From Daphnia carinata (Eukaryota > Arthropoda > Branchiopoda > Diplostraca > Daphniidae): a DNA stretch of 64,000 bases. Shown piece after piece: positions 35,991 through 49,144 of this stretch; within the stretch, counting starts at the first letter, position 1, and every line of letters begins with the position of its first letter. The stretch lies in assembly GCF_022539665.2 (NCBI RefSeq), contig NC_081340.1:7129357-7193356 (forward strand), written 5' to 3'. Under the pieces are notes generated by a model. That model worked only from the letters and a program-made list of their open reading frames with translations. It did not search any database and was not told the origin of the DNA. Made by a program: the position numbers and the translations under genes.

Positions 35991-38900
35991 AGCGCCCTTG
36001 CTCGTTTGGCTGCACTTTTATAAAAAAAAAAAAAATTCCTATCGTCGTCATCCTACAACAGGGTCCGCCACACGAGCGTGACCCATTCCGCGAATCGTGA
36101 TTGCCGTCGACGATGCACCACACGTCGGCCGAGAGAATCCGAGAAAAAAAAAAAAATAAAATAAAAAACAAATTCCATAGCAGTGTGTGTGTGCTGAAAG
36201 GGGATGAAGAACAGATAGCGAGCGACGGCGGGACAATGAAAAAAAATACAAAAAAACATGACGTTCATTGGTTACGGTCATCGCGTTCGCCGCCATTTAT
36301 TTGTGCGGGAGGATAACATAAAAAAAAATAAAAATCCCTTTCTGATTCGTCGAATTCCTCACATGCGGCCATTTAGCGAATTGTGAAAAAAAAAAAAAAA
36401 AATAATAATAAATTCGGCAGTGTGACATTCGACTTGGTGACGGGAGCGTGACCGTTACTGATTGGGCCTTTTTTTTTTTTATTCGGCCTTTAAGGACCCG
36501 TGTACGTGTCTATTTATTCCGAGGAAAAGAATTAAGAGCCAATAGATGATGATGACTCTATCCGATGAAGCAATGACTTGGCTTCGCTTTTTCTTCTTCT
36601 AAAAAAAAAAAAAACGCCGATAATGATTCAACGCAATCGCATAAAAAAAAACGAGCATAGCATATCGGATGATTGGCATATCGGATCCAAGTGATGGCCT
36701 AAAAAAAAAAAAAAAAAGAAGATGCTTCATCGGCGGCCCTTGCACGATAACGTGATAACTAAACGTAAGCTTTCAAAACCTTTGCTGCAAAAACAAAATA
36801 ATTGAACAAACTTTTGATGCGGACATTTAAAACTAAAAATCTTACGGTTTTACTTTCATGCGGAACTTTTTTCTTTTTGAACGCATAGCTTACGGATATA
36901 TTTTGTTATCTACGTTAAAAAAAAAAAAATAATAAGACTGTCATTTTTGTTGTGCCCTCTGCTGTCAGAATACATTAAATAGTAGGGCAACCAGCAATGA
37001 CGGAGCAATGAGACGTTCCAGAAACTCGTGGCCGTTTCATGATGGATGACGCCCAAACTCTCACGGTGGTCTCCCCCACCTCCCCTACCATTCACTATCG
37101 TTTGGATTCAATCTACTTCGACAAGCGTTTTTCTCGATGATTATTAGCTCGAGAGACCCGCGTGAAAAAGAATTTCGGCCTTTCTGACATTCGCTGTCAA
37201 GCCTTTTCCTTTTTTCTTTTTTTTTTGTTGTATCTGAGAGGAGGCCTACACAGTGAAACTTGTGTGTGTGTGTGTGTGTCAGCTGACATCACACATTGTG
37301 CATAAATCACTGTAATGGCGACTGATGGCTCGGTCGCGGATATTATCGCAAACTGGTAAATCTACCTTTATTGGGACATTTATTACAAGCTATTAGACCT
37401 TGTAGTAAATGCGTGAGAGGCATCAGGACAGAAAAAAAGGAAAAAAAAAGGAAAGATGACTATCCCTTGTCGTCTTTTACCTGCCCCGCTTTTTCGAATT
37501 TGTTGTTGAAAAAAAAAAAAAAAGCTTTAACCGTTTAAAAATATACGAGGCGACATTCTTTTGTCGATCGGGAAACTCACGTCCCGTTTTTTTCTTTTGG
37601 GACTTTTTTAGTTCCGATACGAGCAAAACTAAACAAAAGAAGAAGGGCACAGACAGATACACATAAACGTAATACAAAAAAAAAAAAATCTAGAGGCAAA
37701 AGTCTTAAAAAGCAGACCATAAAAAAAAAAAGATGTGATTTACTACTCGCTGTTATATATTTATACACAGAGACGCATTATACACACACACACACACACA
37801 CACACCACAACAGTGTATAATAGTATAGACATAGAGAGAGACACGCTGGCGGTGGCTAAGGGTCAGCAGGGGGTGGAAGGAGCGGGGGGCTCTTCTTGCA
37901 CAAGACACAACGACTTATTCTAAACTATTTCATACTTTGACCAGCACGCAGCGACAACGTTGCGCGGCATTTTATTACATTATTTTCCATATTCCCAAAG
38001 AAAAGAAAAAAAAAACGGCAATAACATTAACGTGCGTGGGCAAAAGAAAAACAACTGCGCCGTTCCAAAAAAAAAAAAAAAAAAATAAATAAATAAATAA
38101 AAAAAAAAAAAAAAAAAAAAACATTCAAGGTTGCGTGAATGTCTGCTCACCTACCCTGAAAGTGTCGGGACTGGGGGGTTACAAGGGAGTCCTTTCTCTG
38201 CGCGTAAATCCTTTATCATGCGCCAACGCAGACCATAATGGCTTATACATACAAATCACATTATAGAAGAGCAATTGGCTAGAGACAGAAACGAGAGAGA
38301 GTTTTTTCTTTTTTTTTTCTTTTTTTTTTTTCTTGATCATCACCATAAATTTACAATACTAATCAACGGTATAATGAGAAGAATTTTGTTTTTCTTCTTC
38401 TAGTACTTTTTCATAGTGCAACAATGAAATGGCTAAAAAAAAATAGAAGGAGAGAGATAGAGGGGAAAAAAAAAAATGCGTGCTTGTTCCAAAGCGACGT
38501 AAATGTTAATGACGGAGCAAGGCACATAACGAGCTCAAGTTCCCGACGATGAATCCCAAACAAATTGCTTGCCCCGTCAAAATAGATTAGGACGTGTATT
38601 CTTATTTAACATTAGGTGACGTGAAGAGCCATTCAAAAAAACGTTGCGACTGTTGTGGCCGGCACACGCCGGTTTCTTTTTAAAGAAAAATGAAAAAAAA
38701 AAAACAAAAAAAAACAAGTCGAAATTGTTATTCAAGATTGGAAATGGAGTTGCTACGCGATGGGAGCGGACCCAATAGACCACCAACCAATTGCTTATTG
38801 TGTTTTAACAACAAGTGAAAAGAAATGAGAAAGAGAGAAATGGCGGAACAAATTGATCGAAAGAAAGAAAGAAAAAAAAAGGGGCATAGTGAATAATAAT

Positions 38901-39848
38901 AGACGCACGCTGATAAACAACGAAAAAAATCAAAGTTTCCAATCAGCTTTTTTTTTTTTGGGGCGGGGGGAGGTTCGATTTTTGTTTGGCTGCTTGGGAG
39001 GTCAGCCGGCTTATCTGTTTGAGATTGTGTTGTGATGTCCTCGTTGTTTAAATTGCAAGTAAGCGAGAGAGAAAGAGAGAGAGAGAGAGAGAAAGAGAAG
39101 ACAAAGATTTTTTTTTTTTTTTTTTTTCACGTGAGCGTGGGAGGGGAAGTCATAGATCACGGGCTCCAATCGCACACGAAGAAAACAAAAAGAAAACAAA
39201 TTGAACAAAAAAGATGTATACGTTTTGTTCAAAAGCGGGGGGAAAAAAAGTAGAACGCTCACGATGGTGCATATTCTCCGCACACACCGATAGAGTAATT
39301 GACCGATCACGATGGAATGGAACGATTAGGAAATTCCAAGAACGCGCAACGCCGTCACGTCTTCCACCATTTTCAAATTTAAAAAAAAAAATATTTTTTT
39401 CTTTCTCCGCCGCTCGTTTTGCCACGTTAGAAGGTCCGTAGATGGAGTCATCGGAATTCTATAGCGCCGATAACAATCGCAAGAGTCTTTGCCGATATCG
39501 TTCGTTTTTGAAAGGGAGGGGGAGGGGGTGGGGGGTGGGCTGTGGTTAGTGGCTGCTGAATGGGTTTCCGACATTTTCGATGATTCACACGGCACGGCAA
39601 CAAAAACTTGTGCTACATTGCCCAGAAAGATATTTTAGATTCATGGAACAGATTTGATACGGCACACACACATACACACAAAAAGAAAAAAAAAAAAAAA
39701 TAAAGTGATGGATTCCTGTAGTTTGTACCGACAAAAGTTGTAACAATAGTCGTCCGAATCAAATCGTAAATGTGACGCGCGCTGTCGAACAATCGGAACA
39801 CGAACCGCTCAAGAAAAAAAAAGAAAAAGAAAAAACGTACGCATGGAT

Positions 39849-39850
<2 letters not shown>

Positions 39851-39880
<30 letters not shown>
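39851..39880. repeat. T30 homopolymer
   Basis: Thirty T followed by CAG. It has the form of an extreme polypyrimidine tract plus acceptor, though no exon is recognised after it. Confidence 0.95.
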
Positions 39881-40397
39881 CAGATGGATGTCTTAAGTTT
39901 TTTCTTCATAGACACATAGACAAGCAAGAAGGAAAGTCCTATAAGAACATTACAAGCGTTACTGGTGGTTTTTATGGAGGTTATCTGTGGCACAGATGGA
40001 TGAGGTACTCGCGCGAGCGACACAAACGGCCATCGAGTTTAAGGAGAAAAAAAAAAAAAAAATGCGTAATAAGCGCAGATGGATAGGTTTGTCCCACCCG
40101 TAAAATAGAAGGACAAACGTAGGGAGAGAGACAGAGAGAGAGATCCGTCAACGATGGTGTACCGGACTTTGGGAAATCAATGTGTCACGCAAACCGATGC
40201 CGACCCATGTATTCCTCGTGATTTATTAGTTGAAACTCTTGTTCTCGTTTGTAAACTACAATTTTTTTTGGCGGGAGGGGGGGGGGGGAAATCCTGTCTC
40301 GTGTAAGCGCTGGACAGACACATTAAACAGCTCAACAACAACAACAACAAAATGGCTGGGAGCTATAAATATACCTTAATGAGATCAGACAGACTCT

Positions 40398-40434
<37 letters not shown>

Positions 40435-43400
40435 ATGAAAGAAAACATGTCGGGCTAAAGAGCTAAAGAGAAAAAAAAATGTAGGCCTTTAAAGCGCTAG
40501 GTGGGAGGCCGCACGCGCTTGTCTCCGATGATGATATGACGCTCTGTGTGGTGACTGTCAGACTGGAACATTTTTTCCTTCTTGTTATGCTTTTTTTTTT
40601 TTTTTTTTTTTTTTAAATGTTGACTGCTCAAAAAAAGAGATTGATCGAGCCGGGACTCTGCGGGAGTCTGTGGACGCAACAGGACAAACAGAAAAAAAAA
40701 TAAAATAGAAGATGAGGAGAGAGAGAGAGATTAGACGGGTGGTATTACACATCGCCTACGTAGTTATTTAGCATAGCGCACGTGCGCAACTGGCGGGTCA
40801 CGCCAAGTCCCGAGAGCGCACAATCCCTCGACATTATACGTGTAACAAGTTTTACTCGGCTTTTTTTTTTTTTTTTTTTTAAACCACTCGCATAACGAGC
40901 AAAAATCCAAAGCAAAAATGTTCGTTCTGTAATGCAAATTCGTGTTGTTTACGTCTTAGGGGCGGAAACTCGAGGATCGTGATATACGGGCTAGATGGCG
41001 TTCACGAGCCACTCTCGTGAATCTCATGCTCCTCTTTTTCTTCCTATTACAATGTGGGAAAACTGGCAGCGTGGTTATTCCCTTCACCTGTTGCATGTTT
41101 TTTTTTTTTTTTCGAACTGTTGTCATCGCTTGTGTTTATTGCCCAAGCGTCTAATTATTACGCAACTGACAAGGATGCAATAAAATAAAATTTAACAAAA
41201 AATGGGAAAAACGCTCAGACGTTCACGATTTGACATGGAGCCAAAGAGGGACGAAATCGATGCCAACAAAAAGATGATGATTACATTGATTGTGTACAGT
41301 AGTTTGTCTGCCAATCGAACAACAGTGTTCGCCTCATTTAAACCCCAGGTATTACGTGGCCCCCCCGTTCACAGTTGAGATCGAGTTGCGTCATAAAACT
41401 CGATCGCCCGTTTTGAAACTTCAAAAAAAAAAAAAAAAATGAAAACAAAAAAGGAAAAAAACAAAATTGCAATAATAATAATAATATTGTAATAATAATA
41501 AAATCTTTTTGTGCGTGTGTGGGGATACGACCATATATATCCACTACAACAAGACATCCGTTGTGTTTTTTTTTCTTTTTTTAAGAGTCAAATTGTTATG
41601 GGGCATGGCAACACGGTCGTTATTGCATTACGTCCCCCCCCCCCCCCCCCCCCACCTCACTTCCATTCTAAATTTGCCTAATAATAACCAACGGGAGGGT
41701 GGGTGGGTGGATTTCCATTTTATAAGCCCGGTCGTGGAAGATTAGATATCGAAAAAGCTTTCTTCTTTCACGTCGTCCTCTATGTTGTTGTTGTTGTTGT
41801 TGTTGATATCATAAACATGCAAGAGATGCACAAAACTTCTTTTTTTTTTTTTTTCTTTTTTCGTCTTCTATTTTTTTTTTTTTTTTTTTTTTTCTTTTTA
41901 CGGCCGTGGCGATAAAAATAAAGCTCCAGTGTCGGCGCCTCTTTCAATCCCGACTCTTTTTTTTTTTTTTCTTTTTCTTTCCTCGAAATTTTTGTTTCCC
42001 CTTCGTAAAAAAAAAAAAAAAAAAAGAAGAGGCAAAAGGTAAAAAGAAAGAAGAGATAAATAAAATTCTACGAGATTTGTGCCAGCGTCTAATCTGTAGA
42101 GGAAATTTATAGGAGAATCGTCAACGTCTGTTTCAATCACCATCCCATTCATCCACCGGTTGTATATTTATCTACTCGCAAAGAAGAAACGGCCCACGCC
42201 AAAGCCAAAGCCAAAATATAAAAAAAAACGACGACAAGGACGACGAGGTCACAATCGCTTACGCAAATGGTATCACGCAAAAAAAAAAAAGCAAAACGAA
42301 TCAAACATCTCACGTCGTTCTTTTCTTTTGATGGCGCGACCATCGAACGTCCCCCCCCCCCCATCCAGGAAATAAAAATCGTAAAAGCAAAAAAAAAAAA
42401 AAAAAAGAAAGAAAGAATGTTAATAACGAATGGAAAATATCCACCAATGCAGGTGATTGGGCAATAATGTCGACGAAATCAGAAACAGACAGGTGATGGA
42501 AATGGATTTGATGACGATTGGGAAAATAAAAAAAAATTCGCTAACCAAAATCGGCTAGTGTCGAACCGAAAACAAAAAAAAAAAAACCTGATTCGAAAAC
42601 ATTCCGTTTTTTTTTTTTCGAATATGGTAAAACAACAAATGTCGAAACAAAACGAAAATAAAAAAGAGGTTTTTGATTGAAAATTCCTTGGTGAACAAAA
42701 GGGTCGCAGACAATAGGGTAACGATCGCGATGAGGCAGCCAATACATAAATTCAAATTGAAAACAAAAAAAAACAAAAAAAAAAAAAAAAGGAAAAGAAA
42801 TAAGAAATAATAAATAAAAAAAAAAAAAAAAAAAAAAAGAAAAGCGGGTGTTTTTTTGCCTGGAACATTGGCCGGCGACATTGGAATGCACTTTCTGCAT
42901 GGGCGGTATTGTGTCTGCTATATTTGTGTACGAGGACTCACGCAATCCCGAAACAAATAAAACAAAAAAAAAAACACCTGCGTGAAGAGAATGACAAGTA
43001 AAAAAAAAAAAAAAAAAAAAAAAAATACGATAAATTTTTTTTTTTTTTTTTGTTTTATTTTTAAATTTTGCCATTCGTCCGTGGAGCCGATCAAACAGGA
43101 AGTCTGTACGCTCACGTCTCTTTCCACTTAGCGCGCGTGTGTCTAAACACACACACACACAAGCCAATCTGGCTGAGTTCTCCCATCGTCCCTCTCTTTT
43201 TTTTTTTTTTTTTGACAAAACACAAAAAGCAATTGCTCAATGCCTCGTAGCTCATTTGCATGTTTTGCGCAACATGTTGCACGGGACAAGTACTGCTTAT
43301 GTACGTGTGACAGATCTTTTAAATTTTACTAGGAAACGAGAAGAGAAGGGGGGGGGGTGGAGGAAAAAAAAAAAACTAGCCGATCATGATGTTTCGGGTA

Positions 43401-45412
43401 ATCGCATGCGCGAGTTCTCGGAATTGGAGACCAGCGATGAAAAAAAAAAAAAAAAAAAAAGACGAGCAGCTGAAGACATTCCGCGGCTTTTGGCTCCATT
43501 AACGACGAATTAGTAGTATCTTGGTCGTTGTCCAGCAGCAACCTAACCGACGATAGTTTCAGGCCAAAAAAAAAAAAAAAATTTTAAATAAAATAAAATA
43601 AAAAAAAAAAAAAAAAAACGAAAAGGAGTTAACTTTCTCGTTTTCTTCTCCTTTTATTTATTTATTTTTTTTGCATATTTCTCGTTGTTTGGAATTTGAT
43701 TTGATACCCGCTTAATGTCTAGAGTCAGGATTAACCAGTTGAAAACGACCTCCCAGACAGCCACATCAAGTCTCTCGCTAGCTACTATATAGACTTCTTA
43801 TTATTATGTATGTATTATCAAAAGCGGGAAAATGTTATAAAGAAGAGACGACAGAGAAATTCTCTCTTTTCTTTCTTTTTATTATAAAAAAAAAAGAAAA
43901 AAAGAAAAAAATAATAACAAATCTCTATTTGGTCGTCTTTCAGCAATCCGGACCATCATCACGCCGCGTAACAGCGACACACACAAAAAGATCCGACTTT
44001 AGCGCTGGCCGCTAGTCCGCCAGCCAGTCCAAATCTCGCGATTCCATCGTAAAAAAAAAAAAAAAATAAATAAGAAAGAAAGAAGAGGAAAAAAAGAGAA
44101 GAAAAGAAAAACAAATTCTAATGTTTTTTCTCATGCCATTGAAACCTGTGGGGAGAGAGAGAGCTATATTACAACTACTACTGCCACCACTAACGCAGAC
44201 TCTATGCACACATCGTCATTTAACGGTAGCCTCAACAATATTCTTTTTTTTTTTTTTTTTTTTTAGAAAGAGTGGCTGCGCAGAAAGAAGATAGAAATTA
44301 AAAAAAAAAAAAAAAAAAAAAAAGGAAATGTCTTGCGCATCTCCGCCGATGACCAAACAGGACACACCCGAAAATGTTTAGTTATGACCTATCATTTATT
44401 TCAACGTTTTAAAGTTGAGTCCTTTGAGCGGACCGAGATGGTGATGGCCTCGATCCGTCAGTGGCACCGACTACCTGATAATAACAAGTTGCGTCAAGGT
44501 GCCTCTTTTTTTTTTTTTTTTTTAATTCTTTTTGAAAGTTTTAAAAAGAGAAAAAAACTTTCAAAAGAAAATGTGAAGCTTCTTTTCTTTCTTCGGTTTT
44601 AAAATAGATTTTAAGACGATGGATGGCAAGAGCAACGAAGACGGACTTGGGATCGCGAGGGCAGGCAAAGCTTGCGCACCATTGACGGATCGATCCAGCC
44701 GAAGAAAAAAAAAACGGGACGGCCAAAAAAGCGTATAATAAAACATTGTCCGAAAATGCTGGGCTTCTGCTATGTGCATCCTGCCTCTCTTTCAAAGAGA
44801 AACAAAAACAAAAAACAAAAATTCTCTTAGCTACCTTGTCTATTGATGGATAAAAATGTCTTCCACCTTTCTCTCTCGATAATCCGCATCAGCATTCACA
44901 GCCAGTCCCCCCCCCCCACCCCTCCCTTTTTTATTTTTATTTATTTTTTTTTTTTACCTTCCTTATCTTCTCTTTTGTCCTCTCATTGTTTTTTATTTTT
45001 TTGCCGTGTCCCCCCCCCCTCCCATTTATTTTCTCGTCCTGCTTCACGAAAGAAATAGCTAAGCTTTGAAAATTATGCCCGGATGTCGAGGATGAATCCA
45101 TGCCGGAATCCCCCCCCCCCCCCACACACACACAAACAACCCTGGTTGATGCATTGCACGTGCGCAAAGAGACGAACCATTTCATTACACATTTTTGATG
45201 GGACAGACTCTTGTTCTAAAAAATAAAAAAAACACACACACACACACATCCTTATATGAAACGATGTACAAGCCCAGCGAATCGCCTTTGAACTGACGGA
45301 TGACTCCCCCTCCCCCCTTCCCTTTAGAAAGAACAGGGACATCCATAATGTATGTCGGATGAATCAGAATCGAGAAGAACGGTCGTGCGGGACTGCAAGT
45401 AATCAAGCAAGT

Positions 45413-45414
<2 letters not shown>

Positions 45415-45450
<36 letters not shown>
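45415..45450. repeat. (AC)18 microsatellite
   Basis: Uninterrupted AC repeat, one of the longest perfect dinucleotide arrays in the window. Confidence 0.95.
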
Positions 45451-45452
<2 letters not shown>

Positions 45453-46498
45453 AGCCGTGGAAATCGGAGAGTGGCTGACCAGTGGGAGGTAGGCTCATCA
45501 ACCGATGACGAGCCACGTAAAGAAATCAAAACAGAAATGTTTGGAAAAGAATTAAAAAAAAAAAAAAAAGAAGAAAAAAGAAAAAAACAAAAGAAAAAAA
45601 ATCCAAGGCGAAAAAGATGCATTAGCAATTTAGGCTAATGGCAGTCGGGGGACGAAACGAAAAACAAAACCAGAAAGACAAAAAAAAAAAAACAGGGTCT
45701 TCGTTAATCGATTGAGCTTTCCAAAGAATAAAGAAAACCACACAAGTGCATTTCATAATCTCTTTCTCGAGTTTACAAGATTTCATCCCAATTCATGTTC
45801 CATCAAATGATATGTAAATGAAACAAACTGAAAAAAAAAAAAAAAATAAAAAATAAATCTGGCATGCCCAGCTGCATGAATTAAGCAAGGAGGGACGGAC
45901 GAAAGGTCCCAAGAAAACAAGACAACAACAACAACAAAAAAACAAAACAAACGTGCTTCGCGGACCGAATGTCATCGCTCTGTCACTGTCACTGTCGCTC
46001 ACCGGCTTCGAGCTGCTGTTATCCACACAGATATTTCTTTGGATTTTTAATTTTGTCTTCCTACTCTCTCTCTCTCTCTCTCTCTTTCCATTCTATACCA
46101 AAATCACGAGCACACAAAGAAATGAGGCCCACATTTTATATATTCTACTTCTCTTTTTTTTTTTTTTTTTAAATACATAAAGTGCGCTAGAAACTGGATA
46201 AAAAAAAAAAATGGCAACATTATTTTTTTTTTTTTTAGAGGGGGCTATCGAATCCAGTCCAGCACGAGCTGCTGGACGGGAGGGAGGGAGAGAGAGGGAG
46301 AGAGAGAGAGAGAGAAAAGGGACACAAGAGATATCACCTTGGACAGAATAATAGATATAGATAATCAGAATGTGTACATTTATACAGTATATCTATTCGT
46401 CTATTGTGCGTGTGTCCTGTTGTGCCTGTAAAGGAAAACCGGTCGGGAGAAATCGGTCGCGTTTATCGTTGTCACGCCGATTTCTATTCCCCCCTTAC

Positions 46499-46530
<32 letters not shown>

Positions 46531-48836
46531 CAAACAAAAAAAAAAAAAAAAGAATTTTTGTCTTCTGATGGATCACTCATACGAGAAAACTAACGCATTT
46601 CGACAGCAAAAGAGGTGAATCAATGACGTAATCGGCTGGTGGTATAAGCAACCAGACGTAGTTATCAATATCGAGCAGATAACACCCCCCCCCTCACACA
46701 CACACACACACACATACAGCAGAACGGCACAGTGTGTAATACATAAACACTAACAAAAAGAAGAACAAGCCATGTATAGCCATCAGGAATTAAATGGTAT
46801 TATTATAGTTGTGCGCCCATCAATATGTGGTAGAGGTTGCCGCTTGTTTTCATATAATTCCCTTCCCGGTTTTTTTTTTTTTTTTTATTGGCCACCAGTT
46901 GTGAGCGGTTTCGCGTGCAAAAACATTAAAAAAAAATATGATTGAGATGACGGTGTTTGATTCGCTTGAGAGAACGTCTCAAACATTGTTCCCACACACC
47001 CCAAAAAGGGCGGGCCGGCCACCTCCCCTCCCCCCTCCAAACAGCACCAATACTCGTACATGATTCAATCGGAGATTATTTACATCAACCAAGCATCTTT
47101 CGATTTAAAACGAAATTCGAAATTCGAAAAAAAAAATAAGAAAACATTGAAGCCTTTCAATGGACGTTGACGAAACGTAAATAATGAAGAATTCTTCTTT
47201 TAAAATGATGTCAAGAAAAGGGATGGACGTTGTTGTTGTTTTTCCGAGTCCTTTCCGTCCATACGTAACATTTCCAGGCGCAGATTAGATTGGGATTTAA
47301 TAAATGACGCTATTTTAGAAGCAAAAGTTAAAAACTTACAGCAAGGAGCAAAGGCGGGGGCCGTGTAAAAAAGCGCCCGGGACAAAGGAATGTCGCGCTC
47401 AATTAAGCGGTGACAGGTCTCTCTCTCTCTCTCTCTTTTTCCTTTTTTTTTTTTTTCTTTCGAAGACCGCCCCCCCCCCCCCTTCACACTCACTGTACAG
47501 GTAAAAAGAAAAAAATAATAAAATTCGACAGTCCTTAGAAAATTCAAAGACGAGAAAGCGAGCACGAGCTTCGATTTCTCGTTCACGCTAATGAGACGGA
47601 CTGGACCGACTTGATTTCAACTCGTTTTCTTTCTTTCTTTCGGACGAAAATTCCTTCCATTTCATTTTCACCTGCTTTACTTTGGAGCTCTCTCTGGTGG
47701 GCGATGGCGTGCCTACACCTACACCGTTGCTTCATTTTCGGAGAGAGAGAGAAAAAAAGTAACAAGATGAGTGTTCAAATGACTTGACCTCCTTCATCAA
47801 CAACCCCGGTAATAGCCCCGAGGAAACGCCTGTACTCGTCCCGCATCATCCGTCCCAGTTGCTAAACAAAACAAAACAAAAACAAAAAAAAACAATTGGG
47901 GCTCGATTTTTTTTTTTTTTTTAAAGACAAAAAACGAGGCGAGAAGAGAAGTTTTTGTTTTGCATCGGCACTTCTCCATTTTTTTTTTTTGTTTCGTTTT
48001 TGTTTTCCTTCTTCTTACAAAACACGTATGCATGTATAAGGATTAGTATCCGTAATTTACGACTTTCACGCTGTTATTGGGACAGTACCTGACCGCGCGC
48101 GTTTACGCTTTGCCAAGAACAAAACAAAACAACAAACATAAATAAATATACGTATGTATATATATATATATATATTTCTTGACTTTTTTTGTTGTTCTCT
48201 TTTCGTTCTCCGCCTCGTCTCGGACCTTTCAGTTTACGAGATTTTTTTTTTTTTTTTTTTTTAAAGGATAAGAAAAAAAAAAAAAAAAAAAAAAAAAAAA
48301 GAATAACCAACACAAACGGGAAAAAAAATTGCCGGCCGGAGGGACGCATGTTGCCATAAAACAACACGACTCCAATGAGGCACTCAAAGGCACATTTTTT
48401 TTTTTTCCTCTTCTTCTCCTTCGCTTTGTGCGTGTTTTTTTCTTAAGTTGTTAAAAGAAATTTTGAAACTAAGAAGAAAAAAAAAAAAAAAGAAAAAACA
48501 AAAATAAAAACGTTCGCTCGATAGTTTTCGTGTTGAATGCTCTGCGGGCCCCTCTTTGCGATGCTAGGCACATACAGGGGCGGTATTTATATGTATTTTC
48601 CTTTTAATTACCCCTCCCTCTACTAGACACACACACACACACAAGGTAGGGAAGAGTAGGGAAGAAAACAACAACGAAAAAAAAAAAAAAAAATCTTGAT
48701 TAATTGTACTACGAAACGCTGTTGACCTCAATGGCCAAAGGGGCAGTTGTGTGTGTGTGTGTGTTATTTGCTCTCTCTTTCTCTATCTCTTTTCGTGTGT
48801 GTGTGTGTGTGTTTCACGAGGTGCGCTTTCGTTCAG

Positions 48837-48953
48837 GAATTCTATCAATATTTGAGGGCACGTCTACGTAACATGGAGAAAACGAACCGGACAGACGACC
48901 TTCTCGCCGCGTCCTTGCCGAAGCCCATCAGCAAGAAGGTGCTGGTTCCATAG
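48837..48953 (+). CDS. Putative C-terminal exon of an unrecognised plus-strand gene
   Basis: After CT- and GT-rich tracts and the acceptor CTTTCGTTCAG, an open 117 bp segment encodes 38 residues starting E-F-Y-Q-Y-L-R-A-R-L-R and ending K-K-V-L-V-P before TAG (48951-48953). It is free of tracts, GC-richer than its surroundings and basic, with an N-R-T sequon-like triplet. AATAAA lies at 49139-49144. This combination suits a short last exon of a gene whose other exons are far upstream in the repeat-rich block. No family is recognised. Confidence 0.4.
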   Translation, partial: EFYQYLRARLRNMEKTNRTDDLLAASLPKPISKKVLVP

Positions 48954-49138
48954 TAGACAAATGCTAACGCCCAGTGTCAACAACAGAACAAAAAAAAAAA
49001 AGAACTTGAACCGAGTCGCAGAGTGTGGATCCGCACAACCTCCAAAATTAGAATGCGATTTGAAGCGAGCGGCTCTGATTTCTTTTCTTCTTTTTTTTTT
49101 AAATCTTTCGAAATAAGAAAAAAGAAAACGTGAAAATC

Positions 49139-49144
49139 AATAAA
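49139..49144 (+). terminator. AATAAA downstream of putative exon 48837-48953
   Basis: Canonical poly(A) signal 186 nt after the TAG. In this A-rich sequence chance occurrence is also likely. Confidence 0.25.

Larger units (their letters stand above)
33274..48836. other. Long homopolymer- and microsatellite-rich non-coding block
   Basis: Poly(A)/poly(T) runs of 10-30 nt recur every few hundred bases, with (GT)14 at 35494-35521, (CT)n at 34952-34978 and 35964-35990, (AC)18 at 45415-45450, T30 at 39851-39880, and C or G runs. Predicted frames are dominated by Phe, Lys or Val/Cys from these tracts. It is most likely intergenic or a long intron. No exon could be supported. Confidence 0.6.

Noticed and set aside
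41700-43220. Long open frames on both strands rich in Phe or Lys
   Set aside because: They are translations of poly(T)/poly(A) runs with no domain, start context or splice support.
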